From: Membranipora membranacea
Taxonomy: Eukaryota > Bryozoa > Gymnolaemata > Cheilostomatida > Membraniporidae
Assembly: GCA_914767715.1 (NCBI GenBank)
Contig: OU612067.1
Location: 22,478,162-22,542,161 of the forward strand
DNA: 64,000 nt
Reading direction: 5' to 3'
The notes under the pieces are model-generated. The model did not search any database and was not told where the DNA came from. It saw only the letters and a list, made by a program, of their open reading frames with translations. The position numbers and the translations under genes were made by a program. How positions within the stretch are numbered: position 1 is the stretch's first letter; every line of letters starts with the position of its first letter. Shown in pieces: positions 23,601-32,728 of the stretch.

Positions 23601-26600
23601 ATTCAAATTTTACCATAAATAAGCTGCATACTTATAATGGCTAAATTACCCACCTTTCTGGTAATGCTGATAGATCACAGTATGACACATCTAAGACCTT
23701 CAATGACCTCATCATACCAATACCATCTGGTAATGTGTGTAGATTCTTATTACCTGACACATTTAACGTCTCTAGAGCAGTCAGTGAGCCAATACTATAA
23801 TATGTATAAAGATAAATAAGACTAACGATGAGAAAATAACTCATTGTCACGTATTAAAATAAATCATGGTGGTAATGACTTATTCAAACTTATATTCAAA
23901 TTTTACCATAAATAAGCTGCATACTTATAATGGCTAAATTACCCACCTTTCTGGTAATGTTGATAGATTACAGTCTGACACATCTAAGACCTTCAATGAC
24001 CTCATCATACCAATACTATCAGGTAATGTGTGTAGATTCTTATTATCTGACACATTTAACGTCTCTAGAGCAGTCAGTGAGCCGATACTATAATATGTAT
24101 AAAGATAAATAAGACTAACGATGAGAATATAACTCATTGTCACGTATTAAAATAAATCATGGTGGTAATGACTTATTCAAACTTATATTCAAATTTTACC
24201 ATAAATAAGCTGCATACTTATAATGGCTAAATTACCCACCTTTCTGGTAATGTTGATAGTTCACAGCCTAACACATCTAAGACCTTCAATGACCTCATCA
24301 TACCAATACTATCTGGTAATGTGTGTAGATTCTTATTACCTGACACATATAACTCCTCTAGAGCAGTCAGTGAGCCAATACTATAATATGTATAAAGATA
24401 AATAAGACTAACGATGAGAAAATAACTCATTGTCACGTATTAAAATTAATCATGGTGGTAATGACTTATTCAAACTTATATTCAAATTTTACCATAAATA
24501 AGCTGCATACTTATAATGGCTAAATTACCCACCTTTCTGGTAATGCTGATAGATCACAGCCACACGCCCTTATCACCTTCAGTGACCTCATCATACATAT
24601 GCCATCTGGTAATGTGTGTAGATTCTTATTACGTGTCACATCTAACTCTTCTAGAGCTGTCAGTGAGCAAAGACTGTAATATACAAAAATATAAGTGAGG
24701 ATAACTATTAGAATATATCTCATAATCACAATTTATATTAAATTATCCCTTCTTCATTTATGGTGTGTAGAGAAAATGCAAAGCTTAGAGGCCAGAGAGC
24801 AGTGCGCTTTCTGTGAAATCAATACACAAAACAAATATTGCACCACGAGTAGTGAAAACAAAGCGAACGTTGAGTAAGTGTGCTCATGTCAGTGAGTGGA
24901 GAGTTAATTTTGGAAAATAAGCTTTATAAATATCTACAAGATATTATCTTCTAACGGGAATAATCACTTGTCAGTGCCGGGCGAAAGAAATATGAATATC
25001 GATATTCATTTCCCGAATGAAATATCTGCATCGAGTACATCGAACCAAGGAGTTAAAGACAAGGAGATGCAACAAAGACAGCCTCCTGATTTTGATGAAC
25101 TACCCTAATTTAAACAACTATAAAGCTTAACTTCAGAGTTTTCTCCCCCTGTAAGGAGGAGAGACAACTACCGACAGTGTGAAATTATGACATGAATATT
25201 ACTGCCGGATACATTGTGAGAGTTTATCTCACTATTTGGAATTTTGTGTTGATAAAACAGCAAGTGGAAAATTGGTCAAGAGTGAGGCGATGTAATGGCT
25301 CAGTGACTTCAAGACACAGCGGTCAGATCTGCAACCATGGAGGCTCGCACCAAATGTCAGTTTCTAGCCAAAGACTCCTATAAAACTCACATGTATCACA
25401 CAATACTTATGCAAAGCATAATGAGTTTGTAAATTTCAATTTTCCACCAAGCCCTCCTCTCATCTCCTGTTATCCCAGCAAGACATTTCCCATCAGGATG
25501 TTGGTTGCTATTTCAACAAGACATTTTCCCAATAACCCTTATCCCACTATTACTTCTTTCAAAGGCCGAGCCTTCAACTCAATGCTGGTAGCCTTTCTAA
25601 TTTTATGGTTATGTTTGATGTGAGACTACCCCATAGACCAAATGCTTACAAAAATACCTACCTCTGTAGCTGATCTTTGTCGGAGATCCTCTCGAGCCTG
25701 AGAGCTCTCAGATTAGGTACCAGCTGATCTAGATTAGGAGGGATATCACCGCGAATAACCATGGGTGAGATCTGACGGTCACAGATAGCCGCTTCAAGTT
25801 CTGATAAGGTCATGGATCTGAACTTTTTATCTTTTATGTTATCAATTCCAGGCATTACCATACCGTACCATACTCTGTAACCTAGAAATAGGGAAACATA
25901 AAATACAAACTAATTCGAATATGATGTTTATTTTGAGAGATCTTCAGCTCTCACAGCTTGGACCATGATGAGCCAGGAGCCTCGATAGAATAAGGGGGGG
26001 GGGCAGAACCTATGAGATCTCAAGTCCTCACAGCTCACAGTCAGGCAGAGATTGACAGCAGACGCTATTAAGACTAAGACACCCAACTAAGACTCTTGAG
26101 GAATCACCACCCTCATCTAATCGCCTTTATATTCTAAAAATCCTACATGAAAAAGCTCCTTAATTGTTTTGGATTTTCGCTGTTAAATTATCTTGATTGA
26201 GTGATAAGCAAAATCCTATCTCCGCTTTTTGAGAGAAACGAGGGTTTAACACAATTAGTGTAAAATTAAACTATTTTAAATTTTTTTTTTTCAAGAGTTT
26301 TTGCAAGAGTTTTTGCAGTCTTATTTTTAAATTAAATTGATTGTTTGGCAAACGCATTCTCCGATTTTATACACATGCCTACCCACAGTGATGAAACCAG
26401 GTATAAACATCAAGCAGCTGGGCAGTTCTGGTTGGAGAGCCGGTGGAGCACGTATTTCTAGTATGGTAAAGATTGCTTTTTTTTGGTAAATTATTGTTTA
26501 GTGTTTAATTTAATTGATTATTCAAGAATAAAATTCATTTGAATATGGAAAACTCGTCTAAACCATGAGTTATTAGTAATTTGAGTAAGCACCTTTACGT

Positions 26601-29600
26601 AACAAAGTTCGAAAAACAAATGTGCTGGATAAATTTAAGTAGCTAAACAAAACACTTTTTGTACCGAGTTGCCTCCTTGTTGAACCCACAAACGTCGCAA
26701 ACGTCAAAACGTCGCAATTTAGCGTTCCACTAACATCGCAATCTCAAAAACGTTGCAACAAAGGTTTTTAAAACGTCGCAAACCCATTGATGTTGCAATT
26801 TTCAAACATCGCAAATGCTCAAACCCACCCAAATGTCGCAACTCAATAAAAATGCCGAGTTTTCTTCTCATCGTATGAAAATTTGTGATTAAAATTGCTG
26901 CTGATAAGAGCATACAGACTTCAAAACACTGTGGGGAGTTGAAATATTGTGCAAATTGCTAAAAGAGAAAAATTTTCACTTCCTAGGATCATGGTAAAAA
27001 TTATTACCTCAGAAATAATTACTGCCGCCGAATATTGGATGCTTATAAATGTTGGATGATTACGAAACTAGATTATCAATACTCAAACTTGATGAACTAA
27101 ATGTTCATTTCCAGATCTCCAGATGTTTCTGTTTAACTAGAGTTTCCCCATGCCGACCTTTTCTTGATTAAGACCATCAAACATTAATATAGAACTACCC
27201 TACTTGATAACAATATTTTTAAGAAATTCACCTGATACATTACGATATTTGTTTTATGCACGATCTTATATGTCAATTGTCTTGATCAGCAAATAAATCG
27301 AGATTAGTATTATTATCATTAATATCAAGAAACAACTGAGGCAGAATCAGCAAACATGCCTAGCTTGAAATATACCATCATGTTTTATATAGGCTATGCT
27401 AAAAGTTTTCAAGATGTAGTACACTGCTTGCTATATTTATAATGGGAAAATTGTTACACCAGTTATGCATGAACGACTTCATCTTCACTTTCCACCATAA
27501 CATTGGGAAGCAGACAACAGTAAAACTATGAGTTATCCTTTTTTATTTTGTGAGGGAACAACTCTCATAAGTGAAAATGGTTTCCTTATCCGAGCATCTT
27601 CGATTGCTACAATGTAACAGCTCAAGGTTCCATGGTACCTGTGACAAATCAATATAAGGGGTATATCATCATCATCATTTTTCCAGCATCTCTCCAGCAG
27701 ATTACATTTTTTTCAAGGGTAGAGGCAGGACACATGGTGACGATATCGTGATCCAGGCACTTGCAGACATGCTGAGTATGCAAATACTCATTTAATCGTC
27801 TACTAAAAACTCAGATATTTTGATTCGGCCTGATGGCCCAGGCGTATTAGACTTAGACCCAAGTGAGCCATATATTGTCCTCCGTAAATTACCAAAAAAA
27901 CAATGGAGAATACTTTGTAGCACTTGGACAAGATTTGACCAATGTTGTTAATGTCATTACAAGGCCACCGCAGATGAGACTTTAGACAGAGAGCAAAATT
28001 CATGTGACTCCTTTAACAAGGGTGCAGTCAACAGAATCACCCCGAAGCTCCTTCCCAGCTATGGTTACATCACCTGTACAGGCCTCAGAGGACATGATAG
28101 AAAACTTGTTTGACCTTCCAGAGGAAATTTTACCAGTGATATTTACTATGGTTGTCAACAATAACTTAAAACATACAAAAACAAAAATATATCAGATGTT
28201 CCTGGACATCCAAGAATTGCTTGGGTTTGTGTTAGCGTATGTCCCATCCTTATTACCATTACCAATTCATTTTTCAACCGTGTCTTTCTGGAGATATCAT
28301 CACTTTCTATATGTAAAGGAAAATGGGTGGGCTAAACATTTTGATCGATAATGACTCCATTCCAAGGGAAGCAATTTATATGGATGCCTGCATGAAAAGG
28401 TGTTGAATCTGCAGAAACTTCCAGTAATCCGAACCAGCCTGAGTGCGGTATTACGTGCCAGCGGCAAAAAAATTGGGCTAACATAATAATGAGAATAAGA
28501 GATGGTCGATGGTACAACACTTGGTAAGTCTTGTTGCAGAGTGGAATGAGTGGTTTGTAGTCGGAGATACATTTTCGGAAAAAAATTGAGAAGACAACTC
28601 GGTATTTCTAGAGAGTTGCCACATTTGCGACGCTAGTGGGTTCAAGCATTTGCGACGTTTAAAGAATTGCGATGTTTGTGGGTTTGCGACGTTACAAAAA
28701 CACTTCGTTCCGCCGTTTTTGGGATTATGACGTTAGTGGAATGCTAGATTAGGACGTTGTGACGTTTTCGACGTTTGTGGGTTCAACACTCCTTCAACAA
28801 GGAGGGGTCAACTACATACAAAATGAACTTGAGCAAAACCAAATGAAAGAGGAATGCTTTTCTGCTGTGTTTGACCTCAAGTGGGTCGAATATCTAACAA
28901 TTTGTTACATCACACCCTCAAGCAATAGAGGACTTCAAGTGTGTACATAAATAAAGGTGAGTTGAGGTGGGAGGGGGGGTGACAAGACACAATGAAATCA
29001 GTTCTGTGAAGAAGGAGACAGGGGGGTCTTTTAATTAGAAACAGCCAAAATCGCAATCTGATTGCTCACTCACTGAGTGAGTGACACCTGCTGGGGGTCT
29101 CGCTCTTAGATCGCTCACTCATTGATGGAGCCATTACATTCTGAGTGAGCGATATGGGAACGATCTTGTCTAATTGAAACACCAAGGGAGCGATAATTTT
29201 GAGCAATGTGATAGTGATAACTTGATTTAGTAAAGCATCGCTCTTTCTAAGTGAAAGACCCCCCAGGATTATAGGGAGCATAAGTACCAGTCTTTAGAAT
29301 TTTACTGATATATTATATCAAACCCACAGAACTGATGGTTTAAAAAATGGATGTACAATTATTGTTAATTCTGGAGGTCAAACTGAGTGAAGAAAACAAC
29401 TCTCTATACTTACGCTTCTCTGTATCTGACTCTGTATCCGACTCTGTATCTGAATCTGTATCTGACTCAGTATCATTGTCTGAGTCTTTAGCATGGCGCT
29501 TAGCAACTTTCCTGTCTGCCACCGACTCGGAATCATCTCCCTCTGCTTTACCTCTGTGAGCTCTCTTCATTGTGTTTCTGTCTGTAAAAGATTCAATCAT

Positions 29601-29609
29601 AAAAGGCAT
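14193..29609 (-). CDS. LRR-ROC-COR-caspase protein (ROCO family, 23 exons)
   Basis: Exons on the minus strand, high to low: 29414-29609, 25662-25881, seventeen 141-bp LRR exons (24533-24673 down to 19843-19983), 16502-18453, 16206-16271, 15263-15681, 14193-14621. Every join is GT..AG and phase-compatible. The total is 5,679 nt, an exact multiple of three: about 1,892 residues. Approximate order: acidic N-terminus 1-65; LRRs 139-990; ROC GTPase 1010-1190 (GKSRAGKT P-loop, DFGGQ, THCDS); COR to about 1500; linker; caspase-like domain 1650-1870 with His (MTHG) and Cys (QACQY). ROCO proteins are GTP-regulated signalling scaffolds, and caspases are death or inflammation proteases. That both act in one chain is inference. 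Joins at 29.4/25.9 kb and 16.5/16.27 kb rest on phase and splice signals only. If 16,502 is not used as a donor, the ROCO frame stops at 16,494 and the caspase part would be a separate gene. Confidence 0.72.
15263..15681 (-). CDS. Exon: caspase p20-like subunit with catalytic His
   Basis: After an acceptor (TACTCAG) the exon encodes a short helical lead, then [19 protein letters not shown], matching the first strand and Arg-bearing loop of caspases. A core strand and the His-Gly motif follow ([18 protein letters not shown]), then a segment equivalent to the caspase helix before the active-site Cys. It ends VPM|GTATGT in phase 0 and joins directly to IAIIQAC. An open frame continues past the donor for about 27 codons but has no caspase-like sequence. 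Confidence 0.85.
16206..16271 (-). CDS. Exon: linker between COR and caspase regions
   Basis: A 66-nt exon between a TTTAG acceptor and a TCAA|GTAAGT donor. The 1-2 phase of its ends fits both the ROCO exon (donor CCAT|GTATGT) and the p20 exon. It encodes [20 protein letters not shown], a short helical stretch. This is the piece that bridges the two halves of the proposed gene. Confidence 0.6.
16502..18453 (-). CDS. Exon: last LRRs, ROC GTPase and COR domain
   Basis: A single 1,952-nt exon. It starts after TTTTGCAG with [14 protein letters not shown], an LRR in register with the array exons. The ROC GTPase follows, with P-loop GKSRAGKTS, switch/G3 segment ILFTDFGGQ and a G4-like VVLTHCDS. 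The COR region starts near [11 protein letters not shown] and includes [16 protein letters not shown] and a winged-helix-like IVPYFASR block. LRR-ROC-COR order is as in LRRK and MFHAS1 proteins, but no kinase follows. The frame also runs on to a TAA at 16,494 if the terminal donor is not used. Confidence 0.9.
19237..19556. mobile_element. Nested MITEs in the ROCO intron
   Basis: The outer element has about 22-bp inverted ends, ACTG(A/T)AG(T/C)GCTGTTTGAATGAC. Inside, at 19,331-19,414, a second palindrome has CTGTCAAAAGGACCAT and its exact complement as ends. No coding capacity. Confidence 0.6.
19843..24673 (-). repeat. Tandem array of 17 LRR exons, ~293-bp period
   Basis: Seventeen units, each a 141-bp exon plus about 152 bp of intron, lie head to tail. 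Exon positions: 19843-19983, 20136-20276, 20430-20570, 20723-20863, 21016-21156, 21310-21450, 21603-21743, 21896-22036, 22189-22329, 22482-22622, 22775-22915, 23068-23208, 23361-23501, 23654-23794, 23947-24087, 24240-24380, 24533-24673. Each has an ..ATAG or ..ACAG acceptor and an AAAG|GTGGGT donor, and encodes exactly two LRRs of 23-24 residues ([10 protein letters not shown].. and [10 protein letters not shown]..). All exons are open and begin and end in the same phase, so losing or gaining one keeps the frame. Introns are as similar as exons. Variable residues cluster after LETL/LEEL and VL.V, on the predicted LRR concave face. Confidence 0.92.
20114..21873 (-). repeat. Higher-order duplication of a three-exon block (~880 bp)
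   Basis: Units at 20,114, 20,408 and 20,701 match units at 20,994, 21,288 and 21,581 better than their neighbours. The middle pair (20,408 and 21,288) encodes identical protein. This marks a recent unequal exchange of three units. Confidence 0.8.
24730..25661. other. Intron between array exon and upstream exon
   Basis: No repeat or exon recognised. It lies in the proposed intron joining 25,662 to 24,673. Confidence 0.45.
25662..25881 (-). CDS. Exon: entry to the LRR region
   Basis: A 220-nt exon with TTTCTAG acceptor and AG|GTAGGT donor. It encodes [14 protein letters not shown], a charged segment, then [19 protein letters not shown], which looks like a first degenerate LRR. It ends in the phase all array exons accept, and reading on gives [14 protein letters not shown], an LRR in register. 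At its 5' end it accepts a C from the exon at 29,414. Confidence 0.7.
26669..28812. mobile_element. 2.1-kb TIR DNA transposon remnant
   Basis: Inverted ends of about 200 bp (26,669-26,880 and 28,590-28,812) share GTTG..CCTCCTTGTTG, TTGAACCCACAAACGTCG and a series of degenerate ACGTCGCAA motifs. The right end has about 12 extra bases near its tip. The interior keeps a degenerate OTU-protease-like stretch and no intact transposase frame. It lies in the first large intron of the ROCO-caspase gene, in AT-rich DNA. Confidence 0.75.
27720..27895 (+). pseudogene. OTU-like cysteine protease remnant inside transposon
   Basis: The plus strand reads [20 protein letters not shown], like the GD..xLQALA helix region of OTU proteases carried by some transposons. 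After an in-frame stop and some scrambled codons comes [20 protein letters not shown], like the acidic strand that follows. The catalytic Cys region was not identified. Too broken to be functional. Confidence 0.45.
29021..29264. mobile_element. MITE with GGGGGGTCTTT inverted ends
   Basis: The left end GGGGGGTCTTTTAATTAGAAA and the complement of the right end, GGGGGGTCTTTCACTTAGAAA, differ at about two positions. About 244 bp in all. The interior has repeated GAGTGAGCGAT-like motifs. No clear target duplication. Confidence 0.6.
29414..29609 (-). CDS. Exon 1: acidic N-terminus of the ROCO-caspase protein
   Basis: The open frame starts at an ATG at 29,607-29,609 (MPFMIESF..). A second in-frame ATG with an adenine-rich context is at 29,568-29,570 (MKRAHRGK). 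A basic patch (RKVAKRHAK) is followed by an Asp/Ser/Thr/Glu repeat (TESDTDSD-type units) and EK. The donor is C|GTAAGT, and the spare C completes an Arg codon with the exon at 25,881. A TATA box lies about 80 bp upstream, so this is a genuine first exon. That it belongs to the ROCO gene is inferred from phase and from no other exon on this strand between 25.9 and 29.4 kb. Confidence 0.6.
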
Positions 29610-29687
29610 ATATCACTGTTACTTCTGGTTGTTGTCAGAGCGCACTTTCAAACTGAGTGATTACTGCTAGAATTCAGAACCAACTGT

Positions 29688-29696
29688 CTTTATATA
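29688..29696 (-). promoter_or_regulatory. TATA box of the ROCO-caspase gene
   Basis: The minus strand reads GGGTATATAAAGACAG. A start site about 30 bp downstream (around 29,660) would give a short, unspliced leader of about 50 nt before the first ATG. Just upstream lie the U2-headed SINEs. Confidence 0.6.
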
Positions 29697-29771
29697 CCCT
29701 TTGAACCCACCAATAGATCAGTCAGTCAAACCGCCTAAGCAACTGAAAGCAATGCCTTACTAATAATAAAC

Positions 29772-30003
29772 ACTTCTCAGCCTATTGGCTAAGATCAAAG
29801 TGTCTTCTGTTTCTTAGGCGATTAGTGCCAGTTCAGTTTTGGCAGCTTGCTGCACACTTATGATTGGAAGGTCCTCTATGGCCTCACCTCTAGGATGCAT
29901 TCTAGTTTTTAGAATGTATCACATTCTCAGTATGAATATTAGGGCACCTTGCGTCCCTCTTCAGGTGCAGCCCAATCTTCTGTTTCTTAGCAAACAGCAA
30001 CAC
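29772..30003 (+). mobile_element. U2 snRNA-headed SINE, copy 1
   Basis: The head CTTCTCAGCCTATTGGCTAA plus the next 25 or so bases (AGATCAAAGTGT, then TTCTGTTTCTTA) follows the 5' end of U2 snRNA almost base by base. After about 45 nt the similarity ends and a family-specific body follows (GGATGCATTCTAG, AGGGCACCTTGCGTC, GCAGCCCAAT), ending in AAACAGCAA. Too short and diverged to be a U2 gene; the Sm site and 3' stems are missing. Confidence 0.72.
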
Positions 30004-30013
30004 TCAAAATGGC

Positions 30014-30248
30014 ATATCGCATCTCGACCTATTGGCTAGGATCAAAGTGTCACTGCCAATGGCCGATTAATGCCGTTCAGTTTCGGAAGCGCGCTGCACA
30101 CCAATGTTCAGAAGGTTTTCTATGGCCTAACCTCTAGGATGCATTCTAGTTTTCTAGGATGTATCACATTCTAAGTATGAAGATTTAGGGCACCTTGCGT
30201 CTCTCTTTAGGGGCAGCCCAATTTTCTGTTTCTTACTAAACAGCAAAA
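30014..30248 (+). mobile_element. U2 snRNA-headed SINE, copy 2
   Basis: The head ATCGCATCTCGACCTATTGG matches the 5' terminus of U2, including its first bases, and continues CTAGGATCAAAGTGT. The body is about 80% identical to copy 1 and the tail is the same CAGCAAAA. It lies head to tail with copy 1, with a spacer of about 10 nt. Confidence 0.75.
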
Positions 30249-30249
30249 C

Positions 30250-32479
30250 AGATTTACTATTCTCTACCATCTCCTTGCAACAAACCAAACAATACTACGA
30301 GGACTTTTGAAAAACAAATGCCTAGAGCCTGAAATTCTCAGTAAACCTGGCAGCCACTCAACAGATTTCTTTCCCATTATGGAAATACGAATGCTAGCCA
30401 TAGACACTTGTGGGGGTGCAGCCACACCCAATAACAGAGGCAGGAGTCATAGCCACCTCAGTACTCATACCTGCCTCTACATGTATGAATAAAGACAGGG
30501 TGCACGATATGCCATCTATTAGAAAGATTATAGCAGAGCTCTCAAACTCTCGGACTTAACCTGAGTTACTCAGGTTTTTATGTTCAACTCAGGCAACTTA
30601 GGGGATTTTAGAATAAGAGCTAAAAACTCACACTTTGCCACATATTCATAAAAGATGGACATAAACTCCCAGTGTGGTCTTGTTGTATTGTTATATCTAA
30701 AACTAGGGGTTTTAGGATACCCAATACAACTAAACTCGATACAATTGATGGAACAGGCTCACCTCAAATAACTGTTACAAATATCTGATTTCTCCAGCAA
30801 GATCCTCTCAGTGCAGAGCTACCAGTGGAGTGTCCTCTCTACTAGCCGCCAGCCTCTTGGGATGACTCTACAAGTAACATAATTCTCGTATATAATATAT
30901 TGTAGTTGGTACAAAGGTATACTATACCATCTGCACTATCTGTTTGCCGCTATGTGACTGGTTTCTGGTAGCCTGTCTTAACAAGCTTTGTTCGATGGGG
31001 GGGGGGGGTCCCCCCACCGAACAAAGCTTGTTAAGACAGGCTAGGTTTCTGGCTGAGTCATGTTATTTATACTAGGGAGTTATATCCCAAACTCCCTATT
31101 TATACATTTGTACACAATTACATTTAAAAATGGGAGTTGCCTTCACTTTTTGCGTGGCGAGGCAAATCCAAATGGCTATTACAATTTGGCTAATATATTA
31201 TCCAAATTTTAATAGGCATCATATATTACTTTGGAGTTGCCCAAACACACTTAAATTCAACATAACAGTACGATTATAATTATAATTGAATAAGGTTTAT
31301 CCTCCTAGGCACCCTAGTATACTATCAAAACAGAACAAAAAACCAATTCGAAAGGAGCACACATCTCCTCTAGACAGAAGAAAAAACTTGAACAGAGGAC
31401 TTTCTTTAATCGGCAGCTGAACGTTAGATACAGAAGAAGCTTAGCCATGTTGCCTAACTGCAACACTTCCTCTCCATTCTCACATTATCTGAACTTAATA
31501 CCCGTCAACAAATCCACTTAACTCTAGTATCGCTGATCATAGCCAGTTATAAGACATCCCCATTCGGTGTCTATCGCTACATTTTGATAATCAAGTCATA
31601 TAATTTCTATTTTGCTATCCTATTGGGAGTTGGCTATGATTTTTACATACTTTGTTAAAGCTATCATGTTTGTATACATTACACACCACCCTCCAGTATA
31701 TACTGTTATACCTAGGCTTGGCAGGCTGTCAGGGATGGGAGGGGGACAGCCTTGGTAAGTCAATTTGACAAGAGAGTACAACTCGATAAGAAATCGCAAG
31801 AGTTGTGAGTTCCCCACCCACCCACCTGTGACTGCCTGCCCAGGTTACTGTCATACTCATGTATAAGGTCTGCCTTTACTACTGTTAATAATCTCAGACT
31901 GCAGCATGAATACTTACAATATTAAGATACAATAATTTTAACGGGGTTCGGACAATTTTGCCTGCGTTGCAAGGCGCAATAGCATGTTTATTTTTCACTT
32001 GAATACACAGATACAAGTCTCTACCATCTTCTCACTCATCTCTGGCTTACATAACGTTCAAGAGAAGTATATCTGACTTATTCATAGCTCAAGAGTTGAA
32101 GGTATCAAAGAGGCGCATTGTCTAAGATGTCTTCACCACAGGCCTACCTGACCATTCTCCCTATTTTGTAGGTATCGGCTCCCAGTGTTAAGGGTTTTTT
32201 CCATCCCCTCCCTATCTCTTTTTTTTCAGCTTCATCAATTCGGTAAGCCTCTATTTGCAAGGGAAACTCTGATTCTCTCCCTATAAACTCCACAGTACAT
32301 TATTATACATAATCCATTACTGCTTGTATGCCGCTATTAATTATCTTCACCGAACAACACGCTATTGATAGGGCTGTCGGTCCAAGTTCGAATAAAGTGC
32401 AACAATATCATTTGTAAAAGAAAATCTGGTAAAAATGACGCAATGCGGCAATTCATAATATGAATGGCCAAGTGTTTGC
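30250..32479. other. Non-coding interval with one MITE
   Basis: Apart from the palindromic MITE at 30,969-31,043 I see no gene or repeat here. Confidence 0.4.
30969..31043. mobile_element. 75-bp palindromic MITE with perfect 9-bp TSD
   Basis: Arms of about 25 bp start TAGCCTGTCTTAACAAGC and end in the exact complement, around a G12/C6 centre. The 9-bp duplication GGTTTCTGG flanks it exactly (30,960-30,968 and 31,044-31,052). A half-element with GTCTGTCTTGACAAGCTTT is at about 36,016. Confidence 0.85.
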
Positions 32480-32728
32480 TTAGAAATATGAAAAATGAGG
32501 GCCGAATTACGAAAATAATGTTTGTTAAAATCGCAAGAATGAGTACTCGAAATAGATTGTGCCTGAAGGGCAAGGCCCCAATGTTTGCTCTCAGTTTGTA
32601 GGCAGGTTGGAGCACACCTGGGGAACCAACCGGTCCCAATAGTCAGTGGGCTGCAGTGGGACTCAAACCCATGACCTTCAACGCTCGCGTGCTGAAGTCC
32701 GGCGCTCTAACCAACTGAGCCACCTCCT
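32480..32728 (-). mobile_element. tRNA-headed SINE, minus-strand copy
   Basis: On the minus strand: GGAGGTGGCTCAGTTGGTTA (box A) and GGGTTTGAGTCCC (box B), then a body shared with 50,625-50,862 (CACTGCAG, TGCTCC.ACCTGCCT.CAAAC, AGGCAC). The left limit is approximate. Confidence 0.72.

Noticed and set aside
19843-24673. CRISPR-like array
   Set aside because: The regular 293-bp period is an exon-intron unit, far too long, and spacers are not unique.
19826-24698. Plus-strand 60-codon frames ([11 protein letters not shown]..) repeated through the LRR array
   Set aside because: They are antisense shadows of the repeated exons.
19821-24729. Seventeen separate 69-72 codon genes, each starting MTMSY.LIVSL with a hydrophobic lead
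   Set aside because: The hydrophobic part is intron read through: a good acceptor follows it and a good donor precedes the WVI..stop end. LRR register is kept only after splicing. Homogenised introns explain why all units look alike.
28004-28351. 115-codon frame inside the TIR transposon as its transposase
   Set aside because: No transposase motif seen and no support from flanking frames. Probably chance within a decayed element.
29772-30248. Functional U2 snRNA gene
   Set aside because: Only the first 45 or so bases resemble U2. The branch-point recognition region is altered and the Sm site and 3' stems are missing.
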